DNA of 64,000 bases from Hofstenia miamia (lineage: Eukaryota > Xenacoelomorpha > Acoela): positions 10,117-74,116 of the forward strand of contig SCFE01000010.1 in assembly GCA_004352715.1 (NCBI GenBank), in the 5' to 3' direction. This document shows, in pieces, positions 33,411-44,719 of the stretch; position 1 is the first letter of the stretch; each line of letters opens with the position of its first letter. The translations under genes were made by a program, and so were the position numbers. Below the pieces are notes generated by a model, which did no database searches, was not told where the DNA came from, and worked only from the letters and a program-made list of their open reading frames with translations.

Positions 33411-33526
33411 GATGTGCTTGGCTAAGAGTTTTATATAAAGCTTGGTTATCTTAGATGTAAAAGAAGATGCAGGATTGAAAAACACTCTACCATTTCTATT
33501 ACTTTTCTTCATCTCTTACCTCCTTG

Positions 33527-34150
33527 TGGTGACTTTTATTAATTTTATGAGTGTTCTGTTCAATTTTTCTACTGCTCCATTCTCTTGTGGATGATAGGCT
33601 GTTTTTGTTTGCTTGTTATTTCCAGTAATTTGGCCAATTCTTGGAGTGTACTTTCAAATTGTGTCTATTTGTCAGTTATTATTGTTTCCATCAGCCCAAC
33701 TTTTAATATCCATTCTTTTATTATTGCCTTAACAGTTTGTTTACTGTTTTACTCACCATTGATATCATCCTGACATATTTGGTAAATTTGTCCATCACCA
33801 CTATTAAGAATGGATATACTTCAGTATCTCTGGATATATTTTCTAAATCTATGTGGACTAATTGATTTGGTTGTGTGGCTATGATTTTCTCAAGTGGCAG
33901 TCTTTGTGGAAAAATATAATTTGTTGTGTGGCTATGATTTTCTCAAGTGGCAGTCTTTGTGCTGAAAAATATTATTTGTTGTTAAGTAAGCATGTTGTGC
34001 ATTTGTTTATTTTGTTTTCTAATGTGACTTGTATGTCTACTGCCTTCTGTATCATCTTTTCTAATTTATTGTTGGCATCACATTTGTTTTCAAATTTTTG
34101 TCTTATGTTTTCTGGCTGGCATTTACATATATGCCAAACAAATCATATAT
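33527..34150 (-). pseudogene. Second integrase, duplicate copy
   Basis: Same D,D,E integrase core as 27880-28450, with a 53-bp internal duplication that disrupts it between the zinc pair and the first Asp. Confidence 0.8.
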
Positions 34151-34199
34151 TGAATAGTACTGTCCTCTCAAGCATAACATTAATATAATCATTGTACTT

Positions 34200-34570
34200 G
34201 AGACATAAAATTTCTGATGTCATCTGATTTCTTCATTTTTGTTCCAATTAGTGTGATTCTATTGTGGTATTTTGAAAATTTTGTTTTGTAATCTTACTTT
34301 ACTTCTGTGTGCAGTATTAAATAATGTCAGTATGCTGGACCAGATAAATATAGAGGTAATCTCACTGATGTTGTCTCCTCTGTGAACTTTCTTTCTTTCA
34401 TAATCAATTCAAACATCTGAAACCATTCTTCTAATGTGGGTGAATAACTGTCTATTTTCCTGTTAAATTTGGGTAGCAGATCTTTACTTGGGCTTATTTC
34501 ATTAATATCTCTTTCATTCAGGATGAATTTTGTAACTGCAGGTGTAATTCCAAAGAATTTATTTCATCAA
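34200..34570 (-). pseudogene. gag fragment, duplicate copy
   Basis: Same capsid-like sequence as 28500-28860, with a 10-bp insertion near its upstream end (about 34550). Confidence 0.65.
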
Positions 34571-36512
34571 CTATCTTTTTTCCTTTGTTGCTATTTATAC
34601 TAATTGTTTACAAATATGTTTTTTCTAATTTAATAAAGGAATCAAGTACATGTTGCCTATAAAATTTCTTTCCCATGTCTTATTGTCTGTCTGGTCCACT
34701 TACATTAACTAAAATTAATGAGGAGTGAATCATCTTCTGAATATGTCAAACATTTTAGGGACAAGTACAAAATTCAATCAATCTAAAAATTGTTGTTAGT
34801 TAATCTTTCTTTTTCAGCCTTTTTTCTTTTATAATTATTTTGTAATTTCCAGTAATAAGAAGAATTAGAAGGATTATGCTACATGATTTTCTGATTAATC
34901 AAAAAAGTGTTTAATAAGACTTATAAGTGATTTTAATATTTTTTAGTGTACCAATATATAATCAATAGAAGAAACTGTTATGCAATCGAAATCAGTATCA
35001 ATAAACTTTTTTGAAATACATTAATTTGTCACAATTTGCTAAATTAAAGTCATTAGCTAAATTCTAGATTGGCAATGATGGCATTGACTTCACTGTTGAT
35101 TCTGGATGGTGCAAATGTATACCAATTATGAAATATCAGTAACTCTAGGAAACTAAATTTATTAACTTTAAGATTTTATTAAATGCTGCTTTGGTTAGAT
35201 GAAACATGTCTCTACAAGGATTATGCAAGTGAATTCATTTAATTGTGAATTGTTATGCTAAATACTTATCTCTATTATGCTATTAAACTAATAAATATAT
35301 GATCACAGAAATAATGAAAGATGTTTGTATCACTGGTGATTGATGTGTGGAAGAAATTGATCATGTTAATTTTGGATTAATAATTACATGTTAAATTTTC
35401 AAGGATTATTCTATGAATGTTGTATTTATGTTTCTAATTTCTTGCTATCACTGTTTATAGTATGCAATTCATTATCAGTAATTAAGGATTAAAGAGAAGT
35501 TCATTGCACTCTGTTTTTTTTCAAACCACAAATATCACACAGTGCAATTACAATGTAGTATATTAATCCACTGTTATCTACACTGTGCCAGTGAGATGCC
35601 ATTTGATTCAGCAACATTTCTGTGATGAAGACACTGAAACTTAAGTAATTCACTGGTAGACACCTCTATGGCTCAAGCATATATTATGGATATATTCAGT
35701 TATATGCAGAAGCAAACTAACAATTAGGGAAGTCTAATGTTGATGATGATGAACTGTTGAAACCAATACTGTCAAAGATAGTCAATTAGGTTGAATTAAG
35801 AACTAATTGTTGATAGTAGAAGATTTCACATTATTGTATGCTTTCAAATGCTGTTTGGTAACTGAATTTTATATTTGGCCAGTCCTCCATTGCCAAAATC
35901 TGGGAATGGAACTTTGGAATAACTCTGGTATTTCCACCATATAACTCTTATGATCATGATTTTTTAGTCATTTGTGGCATTCCCAATTCCTTGCAAGGTA
36001 TTCATCATTTGGTTTTTAGTAAAATTGTCAAAAGATGGCTGCTGTTCAACTTTGAAACTAATGAACATCTTCCCACTGCATGCTATAACTCTGTGCATAT
36101 TTTGTAATTAGTGGGTTCACATTAATATGCACAATGTATCAATCTAGATTGACAAATGTGTATGTGTGATTCTATGAATTCAAATTGTAAGTCCTGGTCC
36201 AAAAGTTGTTTCATCCATACAAAGAATACAATTGTGCTTACTGAAAACAGAAAATACACTAAAAACAATGCTTTACACAATATTCCATACCTTTTCACTT
36301 ACCATAATTAGAGTGGCTGCATATATGTAATAGAAACTCTGCAAAACCAGAAATGTTGAAAAAGTGTTTTTCTATATAAAAAATGGTAAAAACTAACAAA
36401 AATGTTTTACAAATGGACATTTAAATGGACTTAATGATAACAATGGTTTCTTATATCACTACTTAGATTGAAGAAATACCATGATTTCAATTGAATTTGG
36501 TGACTTCAGGGC

Positions 36513-36829
36513 AAAGGTGTGCATGCATTATGATAACAAGTGATGGAGGGTGTCTCTGACAGTGTATAATAATTTCTTGATATGAAAGAAGTTGGAGAGT
36601 AATTCCTGTGAAGTATTATTCATGCTTCATATCAATTATATATTATATTATTGCAGATCTTCACTAGGAAAATAAATTTAGACTCTATTCTCCAAAAATT
36701 TAAGCCTGTTTAGCAATTTTCCTTTAGTTAGTCAATAGTCTTTATTTAGCAAAGAGGTCCAAACAAGATGCTGTAAGTTGGCATTAACAATTGCTTGAAT
36801 TAGCACATTACCCATAGAGGAACTTAGTG
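36513..36829. other. Segment unique to the second duplicated copy
   Basis: 317 bp with no counterpart in copy 1; CpG-free, no ORF recognised. Confidence 0.6.
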
Positions 36830-36867
36830 CTCGTTGGATTCTGGACAACATCGTGTGATATACTCCA

Positions 36868-37050
36868 ATGAAGCTCAATATATCTCTTCTAGTTAATACC
36901 TTAGTTCACACAAGTATTTTAGTGTATACTTTTGGACCACTTCCATTAATAATTTATTGTTCATTGGTTGGAACAATTAGCAAGTTTAGATTTGGTCTTA
37001 AATGGCGATTATGGGTTTGGCATGACTTTGGCTCAACAAGCCTTGCATAA
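36868..37050 (+). other. Short hydrophobic ORF upstream of the receptor
   Basis: 60 codons with one strongly hydrophobic span (about residues 15-40), present also in copy 1 (31578-31760). It ends 120 bp before the receptor start in another frame. It could be an upstream ORF in the leader, a remnant of an older receptor copy, or chance; no family recognised. Confidence 0.25.
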
Positions 37051-37169
37051 TACCTACCTACATTGTTTTTTAGTACTTAAGAGGAAGAGATATATTTCGA
37101 ATTTATTTATGTTAACAGCAAATATTTACTCAATTAATTGGATATTAGTGACTCGCAATACTGTGGCAA

Positions 37170-38228
37170 ATGCATTCTATGTGTAGTTTTTTTAATAAGT
37201 ATTTAGAACAAATCATTTCTGTTGTTTATCTAATTTTGGCTTTAGTCATCATTGTATCTAATTTCTATATTATTGCAACAGTCATCTACAGTTCAAGAAA
37301 AGGCTTCGTTGAAAAAGACATGAATTGGATTTCAAAGAGATTCAATATTCTCTCATATTACTCATTGCTCATTGATTTGTTTATAGCTCTTGTTTTGCTT
37401 CTGGTGTCTATAATATACTTCTGCAGTCAATTTCAAAGCACATCATTATATAACTTTTCTAAAGATTATCCTCCAACAAATGGCAGTAGTATTGTTGCCA
37501 TGTATTGCACACTTTCTATAATCCCTGACACTACAATAGATATAGTATTTTTTACATTGATGCCATTTCTAAGTTACTTTCGGTTAGTACTTGCAACAAA
37601 CAGAAGAAGAGGCTCGGAAATTTTGAAAGTTTTTAAAGGTTTTAACGATTATGTGCCTTTGATTATAGCTTGCTCAACATTACTGGCAATAACAATGGTT
37701 GTTTTTCGGATTTCTTTCGATTGCTTTCAGCCAATGAGCAACATTACAGAATTTCAATACCTCAGTAAATCTCAAGCATTTTCCTTCCAAAAATATACTA
37801 TACTTTTTTATCAAGTTGTGAGACTCCTGATTTTCTTTACATGCTTTGGTGCAACAACCCTGAATGTTATTAATTATAAAATAGAGAAGAAATTAGTAAT
37901 TTTAGACCAAGTTCCCTTAGAAGACGATTCTAGAGGAGTAACTTCTTTAAGAGAGATTTATGTATACTTTATCACCTTTATGATAGCTTTGCCACACCCA
38001 CTTTTAACCCTGTACTTTTATTCATTTAACCCTGCTTTATATATTCAAGCTATTTGGTTAATTAAACCGTTCCAATATTCTTCATTAAATTCCATTACTG
38101 ATCATCAACAAGCAAAGGATGCAGAACATATATGCTTTTTAAGTGTTGGCCTTGCCTGTTCTCATGTGTTTTTCTATTGCGCTATTGTTACGAAAGCTAT
38201 GGTGTACATTCTCCTTCGAAAAAAGTAA
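37170..38228 (+). CDS. 7TM receptor-like protein, intronless, complete
   Basis: 352 codons, one exon, ATG to TAA. Hydrophobic spans at about residues 12-40, 50-88, 108-142, 165-190, 210-236, 262-288 and 318-348, with basic residues on the inner side after the first and third spans (TNRRRG). The loop after TM2 contains the N-glycosylation site NGSS and the next outer loop has NIT. After TM3 the sequence is YFRLVLATN rather than DRY, and the KPFQYSSLN word only loosely recalls NPxxY, so class-A membership is uncertain. It ends KAMVYILLRKK without a long tail. The length fits a lineage-specific chemoreceptor-type GPCR. A near-identical 5' part lies at 31880-32153. A perfect hairpin sits 118 bp beyond the stop. 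Confidence 0.7.
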   Translation: MHSMCSFFNKYLEQIISVVYLILALVIIVSNFYIIATVIYSSRKGFVEKDMNWISKRFNILSYYSLLIDLFIALVLLLVSIIYFCSQFQSTSLYNFSKDYPPTNGSSIVAMYCTLSIIPDTTIDIVFFTLMPFLSYFRLVLATNRRRGSEILKVFKGFNDYVPLIIACSTLLAITMVVFRISFDCFQPMSNITEFQYLSKSQAFSFQKYTILFYQVVRLLIFFTCFGATTLNVINYKIEKKLVILDQVPLEDDSRGVTSLREIYVYFITFMIALPHPLLTLYFYSFNPALYIQAIWLIKPFQYSSLNSITDHQQAKDAEHICFLSVGLACSHVFFYCAIVTKAMVYILLRKK

Positions 38229-40094
38229 ATGATTACTCTGATATTGCTCAGTTTTAGATATTTTACTCATTAGATTATTCTGCATAATTGGTTAACATCC
38301 AGTGTTGTATAGATCTTATAGACACTTCATGTTGGTAATCTAGCTGCTTTTTTGAACAAATGCTTTCCATTGTCAAATGGAATTCATTTGTTCAAAAAAG
38401 CGGTGAAAATATTTTTCTGTTTTATTATTACTGGTCTTGGTCACGTGATAGTTAGCATTTAGAGAGAAAAATTAAGATTGAAGCTATACTGTTCTTCATC
38501 ATCTATAAATATTTATGTGTGACTAAGACTTTAATTATAGTAAAATTCATGCAATATTGGAGAATAATGGTAAAAATTAGTAAAAAGTAAAATCTATGCC
38601 TGGTAACAGGGTTATTGAAATTCCGTTACCATGAGGAACCAATAATTAGTGTCTTCATTATTAATGGAATAATTAGTTTAACTATGTCAATATTTGGTGA
38701 TAAGATAGTGTACTAACCCTAAATGAATATAAAATTAATCATATACGTATTTTATAGAGGAAAACTAAGTTAAGATGTAAATAGTATATATTTGTAAAAG
38801 TGATGTTAAGTTTTTGAAATGCTGTTACCGAGTAGTTTTGTGTCCATAGATCAAAGAAAAGTGAATGTCTCAAAAAAAAATTCTGTCTCATTGATTAACG
38901 TACTAAGGACTCACACATGACACATTTCAACAAAAAATTATTATTGAATGAGTAGCATCCATTTTAACAGCGAAAAAATCCGTTACTTTTTGACCAGCCC
39001 CTGCTGTATTTTGAATTGCACATTACTCTAATCAATAATGGATTTGCTTTTGCCTGCATAATAGTCGTGGTATCTCCAACATGAGTAGTAAGTATAGTAA
39101 ATTGCGAAATCAGTAAAAGCTCCACAGTGAAGCGAATCAGAGATAGACTTAGGCGGGTCGAGATTAGGCAAATGTATTTTGAAAAATGCCAAAATTTCAA
39201 TAAACTTATTACTATATGGAAATGCATGCAAATGTAGTGAATGGAAAACATTTACAAATTTATTTAAGAAATTTATATTTATACATTAGTTGTTCATGTT
39301 TTTTATTTAAATAATGGGTTTTCAATTTCATTTTGTCCTATATTTAGAGAGTAATAGATGCACCATCTTGTGATTTCGCTTTCTTACACACAATTTGCAA
39401 AATTATATATGGCCCAAATACTGGAAAAATTTAATTCCCACGCATTCAATTGTGTAAGCAATGTAATTTTAAGATTATAAGTAGCATATATAATATCTTA
39501 TTTATTGCCTTTTTGGCGTTTAAAGTTAAAATTTCTCAAAAATTCGACAAAACTATTTTTTAAGATTTTAATTCAAAATGGGGCGTATCCATCAATCTCA
39601 ATGTACGATAGGATGGTTGTCACAATTTCAAATGGTACTAAATTTAGCTTTTCGTTAATATACTTGTTCACTCTGAGTTTCCATAGTTTGACTTTATCAG
39701 TAATGTGAATCCTGGCCTGGAGCCCTAAAATAAAGTTTCCTCCATTTTGACCATATTCTTAAATAATTAAGCACAAAATTAATGCAACAAAGCCGTGGTT
39801 TCAGTTATCAATTGATATTAGTAAAAGATACTGCAGTATTCTAGAGAAAAATACCTTATTAAAGTTTATTTTCATATTAAATTAAGTTGTTGTGATCAAG
39901 TAATACAAAAGTGCGTGTCAACTTGACCCGAATTTTGTCCTTACTCCAAGAATACTGTATCGTTTCATGGAAATATTATATGCGATTGCTTTTGGTGAAA
40001 ATCGAAAAACTCGTTTTCGTTTTTTTTCTTGGTTCGGTTTTGGTTTTGAGTAAGCACCGTGCTTTCGGGTTTTTTCGGTATACAGCCAAGTCCT
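38229..40094. other. Non-coding stretch with a hairpin
   Basis: Apart from the hairpin at 38346-38401 I see no gene. At 39505-39708 both strands are open for about 60 codons without family resemblance. TTCGGTTTT-type repeated words at 40000-40080 look like a transposon end. Confidence 0.45.
38346..38401. repeat. 56-nt near-perfect hairpin
   Basis: Arm GCTTTTTTGAACAAATG (38346-38362) pairs perfectly with 38385-38401. After a 2x2 internal loop, TTCCATT pairs with AATGGAA around a 4-nt loop. The size and shape recall a small MITE core or a short microRNA-like precursor; nothing in the sequence decides which. Confidence 0.8.
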
Positions 40095-40460
40095 GAAGAT
40101 ATTATCAGCTTCACACTTAACTAGCTTTAGAAGTAAATAATAATTCGGAACTTTATCAAACGTTTTAGCAAAATCATAATAAATTGCACAGCAAGGAAGA
40201 TCATTGTCATATTATTTATATACTTTATCCATGAACGCGATTGTAGTTGTTACAGGTGATGACCTTCGTCTAAATACATGTTGATTCTTAGATAGTTTAT
40301 GATAAATTTGAGGATATGGAAACTCAAATGTAATCGTTCAAGTGCAAGGAATTGTCGAGGCAAAATACTAATAGAACAGTGGTTAGAATTTGTATATTTG
40401 ACCTGATTTGTGGATATGATGAACGTTGCTTTGAAATAATATGGCAGATATCTTTTTTGT
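40095..40460 (-). pseudogene. LINE reverse-transcriptase core remnant
   Basis: The minus strand reads NQHVFRRRSSPVTTTIAF, then YYDFAKTFDKVPNYYLLLKL, the QxGFRxxxS and DFxKAFDxV blocks of non-LTR reverse transcriptases with the first catalytic Asp. Upstream SISILPRQFLALERL matches the PIS-LP block in another frame. Fragment only. Confidence 0.75.
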
Positions 40461-41007
40461 GTAAACGAGACATAAAATGTTCGAATTGGTAATTAGTTCA
40501 CGGTTCACAAGAAGTTCAATCTAAACTTCAAAATACGAATCCAAAATGAAATGCATTTTTGTGAAGTACTTGGATAGTAGACCTTCAGAAAGTATGCCAG
40601 CAAAATCTTGATTGAGCTGTTTGCGAGAAAATCATAGATATTGATTTTTGTGTTAACCATATGATTCTCAAAGGCTTAGTTGATCTGCTTTCCATGTTAC
40701 ATTCATTTCATTGAGTGAAATGAGAAAGCAGAGACGGCTTTCTATGACATCAGTCACTTGTGAAGAGAAAACTAATGCTTTGAAATATAAATGTAGGAGT
40801 GTAGCCTGAATCAGTTGAATCAAATGGCATTTCAATTGAACAGCAAACTTATTCGTGTGGTTTGTCATCTCCCACTTGTGTCTTATTTTCACATGCAGAG
40901 CGTTGCCTAAGTCATGAAGAAAACCGGAAGAAGTATGTGCAATATGTTTTGAGAAAGCCAAGTACTGTTTCACAGAAGTCGTCCTCAACAGAATTTGGAA
41001 TTTTTTC

Positions 41008-42889
41008 CTGATCAACTACGACAAAGTGAATCAAAATATGCTGTGTGGAATCTGCAGCAAGTGTCACTCAGACTTGCTGGACATCAGCACTGGAAAGAAA
41101 TCGTCGGACATTCTTCCTCCTCTCAGTTTCAATGAAATTACGACTGTATACTGTGATAACCAGATCAGATCCAATTCCTTTACTACACATGCCAAATATA
41201 TGATACAGCTAGACAATCTGGAAAAAGTATACCTAAAAGCGAAAAAGGACGCCCTTGACACTCAAACGACTTTGTCGCCAATAATTTAGCTCATCACCCC
41301 ATGACAATCTGCAGTTCGTGCAAATCGCCTTTTGGAAGGGGCCTCAGCCACAAGTGTTCAGTGAAGACTTTGCGTGAAAATATCATCTACATGAGTGATT
41401 CAGCAGCTCAAAATACTAAAAATGTGGTGGCTGTGATGCTCTTATAAAGCCCCCTGATACTACATCTCAAACAATGAAAACATTGTATTTGGGTGGTTCA
41501 AACCCTTTAACAATCCGGATCGGTGGTACTTCGAGATCTCTATCAATGGGGCCGCATGTTTCTTTCAACGATGTAACTAATCTTCAAAATGTGTTATCAG
41601 CTTCTAACAATGAAATAAAACGAAAAATTGCCCCTTTTGTCAGAAGCATCTTCGGTAGAACTTCGATGGAATCAGACATAGTGCCATAACTACATCTAAG
41701 AGATAAAGACTTTTTCAAATTTTTTGACACTACCGTTCATGATTTTGAGGGCGTTCCTTATAATCATGAAAACTCAACCTCCCCACAGCCGGTAGTGTTT
41801 TGTACACATGTGGTCAGACTGATCAATCATATCTGCAACAAAAGAAATTTAAAAAAAAAGTGTTTTCATCAAATTAGGCATTGATTCTGGAGGAGGATTT
41901 TTGAGATTCTGTTTGAATATATCCGACAAGAATGACCACACAAGCAATATCTGATTGAAAAATTAATGCTTGACACTAGTGTCAAAAAGATAATTATCAT
42001 CGCCATCGCAAACAACGTGAGTGAGACCTATTCTAACATACGCTACATTTTGAATCTTCTAAAGATTGACAAAATTGAATTTCGTTATGTTTGTGCTGTG
42101 GATCTGAAGTCCCACTCGAGCTCATACCCGTGCATATACTTTTACTGCCCCAAGTCGGAATATTCCGAGTTGCATAAGTCAAAGACATTTCTCATGCGCA
42201 CTATTGGTGAAGTGAAAAAACTGGTTGATCAGTATGAAAGTACTCAAATGATTTACAACCAAACAGCATCTACCAAAGATTTCAAAAGCTGTGTTCACTA
42301 TCCCACCATACAAGGAGATGCCAATGCAATGCTGATACAGGTGATTCCTCTCTTGAACTGTATCTATTGTTGCGAGTAGTGAACAATATGTTCAATGAAC
42401 TTCAGAAATCTTTTCAACAACAGGCTAACATATGGCTCCATGACATTGGTGTGATGCAACCGGGATTGCATGGAGGCGAATTCACAAGAAACATGTGTCG
42501 TAGTATCCTCAGTCATGTCGATTTGTTGACAGAAGATATGATCAAAAATTTCTCATCAGCATTCTCGCAATTCAAGAAAGTCGTCGAACATTATTTTGGC
42601 TGTGTTCTCCATGATGATTTTGAGACTTCAATCCGTCGATTTGAAAAGACTTATTCCAAACTTTCAATCACGGTAACAACAGCGGTGCACATTGTGTGTG
42701 TGTGTGCATTTAATCTAGTTTTGCAAAAATTTCAAATCAAGCTTGGGCCATTATAGTGAACAAGCTTCGGAAGCAGTTCATCAAGATTTTTTGACGATGT
42801 GGACTTCAGCTGGCACAAGTTCTAGGCACAGAAATTTTGAACATCAACTTCTGAACTACGTTATAGGCTACAACTCTCGACATGTTTGA
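41008..42889 (+). pseudogene. Decayed member of a repetitive, uncharacterised invertebrate protein family
   Basis: A plus-strand coding remnant with at least four frame changes. Order: CGICSKCHSDLL (41041-41076); then CSSCKSPFGRGLSHKC (Cys/His pattern of a zinc site, about 41310); GGSNPLTIRIG; SMGPHVSFND; then DSGGGFLRFCLNISDKND; IRYILNLLKIDKIEF with DLKSHSSSYPC; HGGEFTRNMCRSILSHVDLL; and a C-terminus with GHYSEQASEAVHQDF and YNSRHV before TGA 42887-42889. From memory, this order (zinc motifs, D-GGG-FLK, SHSS--PC, SEQ-SE-VH-DF, YN-RH) recurs in many cnidarian and insect gene predictions of unknown function, often in high copy. The spaced acidic residues could belong to a transposase-like fold, which is inference. 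This copy is dead. Confidence 0.6.
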
Positions 42890-43786
42890 TATTCTTTTGT
42901 TTCCTTCATATGTTCATGCTTTAGGGATGAACATAAAAACTATTGTCGAAATAATGAAATATGAATTGCAAGGTGTATTCAAAAATGTGCTTTTTTAGTT
43001 TTATTCAGTTTAACGTGTAATCATAGGAGTTAGAGCAATTGTAAAATAGGCCTTCTTCAGTATCAGTAAGCAATGTATATGTAATCATAAATTAACAAGT
43101 CATAATAAGCTCGCAGAATTTAGTTTGAAGTGGTATACATGTACTTGAGTATTTTCAAAATGGCTCCTATGATAGCCTACTGTATATATTACGATTATAT
43201 CAAATAGGTGTCATCACTTATACACTTTATCAAAAATGCTTTTCAATTAATGGTGACTGTCTCCATAAAAAATATAAGAAATTGAGGCTAATGTAGTTAG
43301 TATATATACAGGGTGTCCATTAAATACTTGCCAAAATTAAAAGCTAATAATTCATAGGAAAATGGTTTTATGAGTATGGTAACGTTCTTATCTTGCTTAT
43401 TATGTGTGGGGATTTGGATTTTTGCTTATATTACATGCTTCATTTTTAGTTTGATTTGCGGAGAAAACTTGGGAAATGGACATCAAATTTACCCTAATTT
43501 CAATTTCTATCTGATTTTGTTTATTCACAATTCAATCAAATATGCATCCAATTGGTTATCCAATTATTCAATCAAATGTAATGTTGTGGATACGAAAAAG
43601 TATCATTAACTTTCGCTAAATTACACACATTTTATTTTTGTGTAGGCAAAACAATAAACAGAGTAATCATTACAGTAGCAATTGAGAAGATCACTCAAAA
43701 AGAGTACTCGATCAGAATTATTGAAAAGCACAATTCCAAAAGATTTTGAAACGTTTCTCTTTTATTCTCTGAACACTCTTATTCAT
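42890..43786. other. Non-coding; possible solo transposon end
   Basis: CAGGGTGTCCATTAA at about 43310-43324 resembles a DNA-transposon terminal repeat, but no opposite end was found before the gap. The ORF at 43370-43609 is hydrophobic and unrecognised. Confidence 0.35.
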
Positions 43787-44143
43787 NNNNNNNNNNNNNN
43801 NNNNNNNNNNNNNNNNNNNNNNNNNNNNNNNNNNNNNNNNNNNNNNNNNNNNNNNNNNNNNNNNNNNNNNNNNNNNNNNNNNNNNNNNNNNNNNNNNNNN
43901 NNNNNNNNNNNNNNNNNNNNNNNNNNNNNNNNNNNNNNNNNNNNNNNNNNNNNNNNNNNNNNNNNNNNNNNNNNNNNNNNNNNNNNNNNNNNNNNNNNNN
44001 NNNNNNNNNNNNNNNNNNNNNNNNNNNNNNNNNNNNNNNNNNNNNNNNNNNNNNNNNNNNNNNNNNNNNNNNNNNNNNNNNNNNNNNNNNNNNNNNNNNN
44101 NNNNNNNNNNNNNNNNNNNNNNNNNNNNNNNNNNNNNNNNNNN
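43787..44143. other. Assembly gap (357 N)
   Basis: Bounded on the right by AT-rich tandem repeats. Confidence 0.98.
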
Positions 44144-44184
44144 TATATATATATACATAATAATTTTTTCTTACCGCATATGTT

Positions 44185-44222
<38 letters not shown>

Positions 44223-44247
44223 ATAATTTTTTCTTACCGCATATGTT

Positions 44248-44278
<31 letters not shown>
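44144..44278. repeat. 63-bp minisatellite containing (AT)n
   Basis: Two consecutive units of CATAATAATTTTTTCTTACC followed by GCATATGTTTAA and an AT run, with a period of 63 bp (44156 and 44219). The array probably extends into the gap. Confidence 0.9.
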
Positions 44279-44279
<1 letters not shown>

Positions 44280-44719
44280 ACAAATTTCTAAACTAGTTTC
44301 CTCTCACGCAATGTTTACTTGTTTATGACGTGGTTACTAAGCCCTAGTTGGTTAATAATAGATCCAACACCTTATGACAAGTCACTTCCGTTAAACATTA
44401 GTATCTTGTTGTGAATAATGCCTGGTAGAATAATTTCTACAGAAAATCATGCCTAAATAAAAATTATATATGAAAAGGGCACTAGAGAAATAGAAACTTT
44501 TCATGCTAACAGCCTAGTATTAGAAAGGAGCAGTTTCATTTCAACTCAATTTCCTATTATGGGTTTATAAAAATATTATAAATAAGCTAGATAATATTAA
44601 ATCGTGTAGAACCAGTAACCTACCGTATTGGATAATTAAGAAATATTTTGATATTTTGGGTGAATAATGCTAGAAAATAATGATTTTCCTATTCTTTTAA
44701 AACAATCTGATATTTAACC

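Larger units (their letters stand above)
33154..37443. repeat. Duplicated segment, copy 2
   Basis: Near-identical to 27507-32153 apart from the middle replacement (36513-36829). It includes a 53-bp local duplication near 33910-33962 in which the word TGTGTGGCTATGATTTTCTC is repeated, and a CpG at 34987 that is CpA-like (AG) in copy 1. Confidence 0.9.

Noticed and set aside
39505-39708. Overlapping open frames on both strands
   Set aside because: About 60 codons each, no motif, no neighbours supporting a gene.
43310-43324. CAGGGTGTCC word as a transposon end
   Set aside because: No second end or target duplication found; it may be a solo remnant, so not called as an element.
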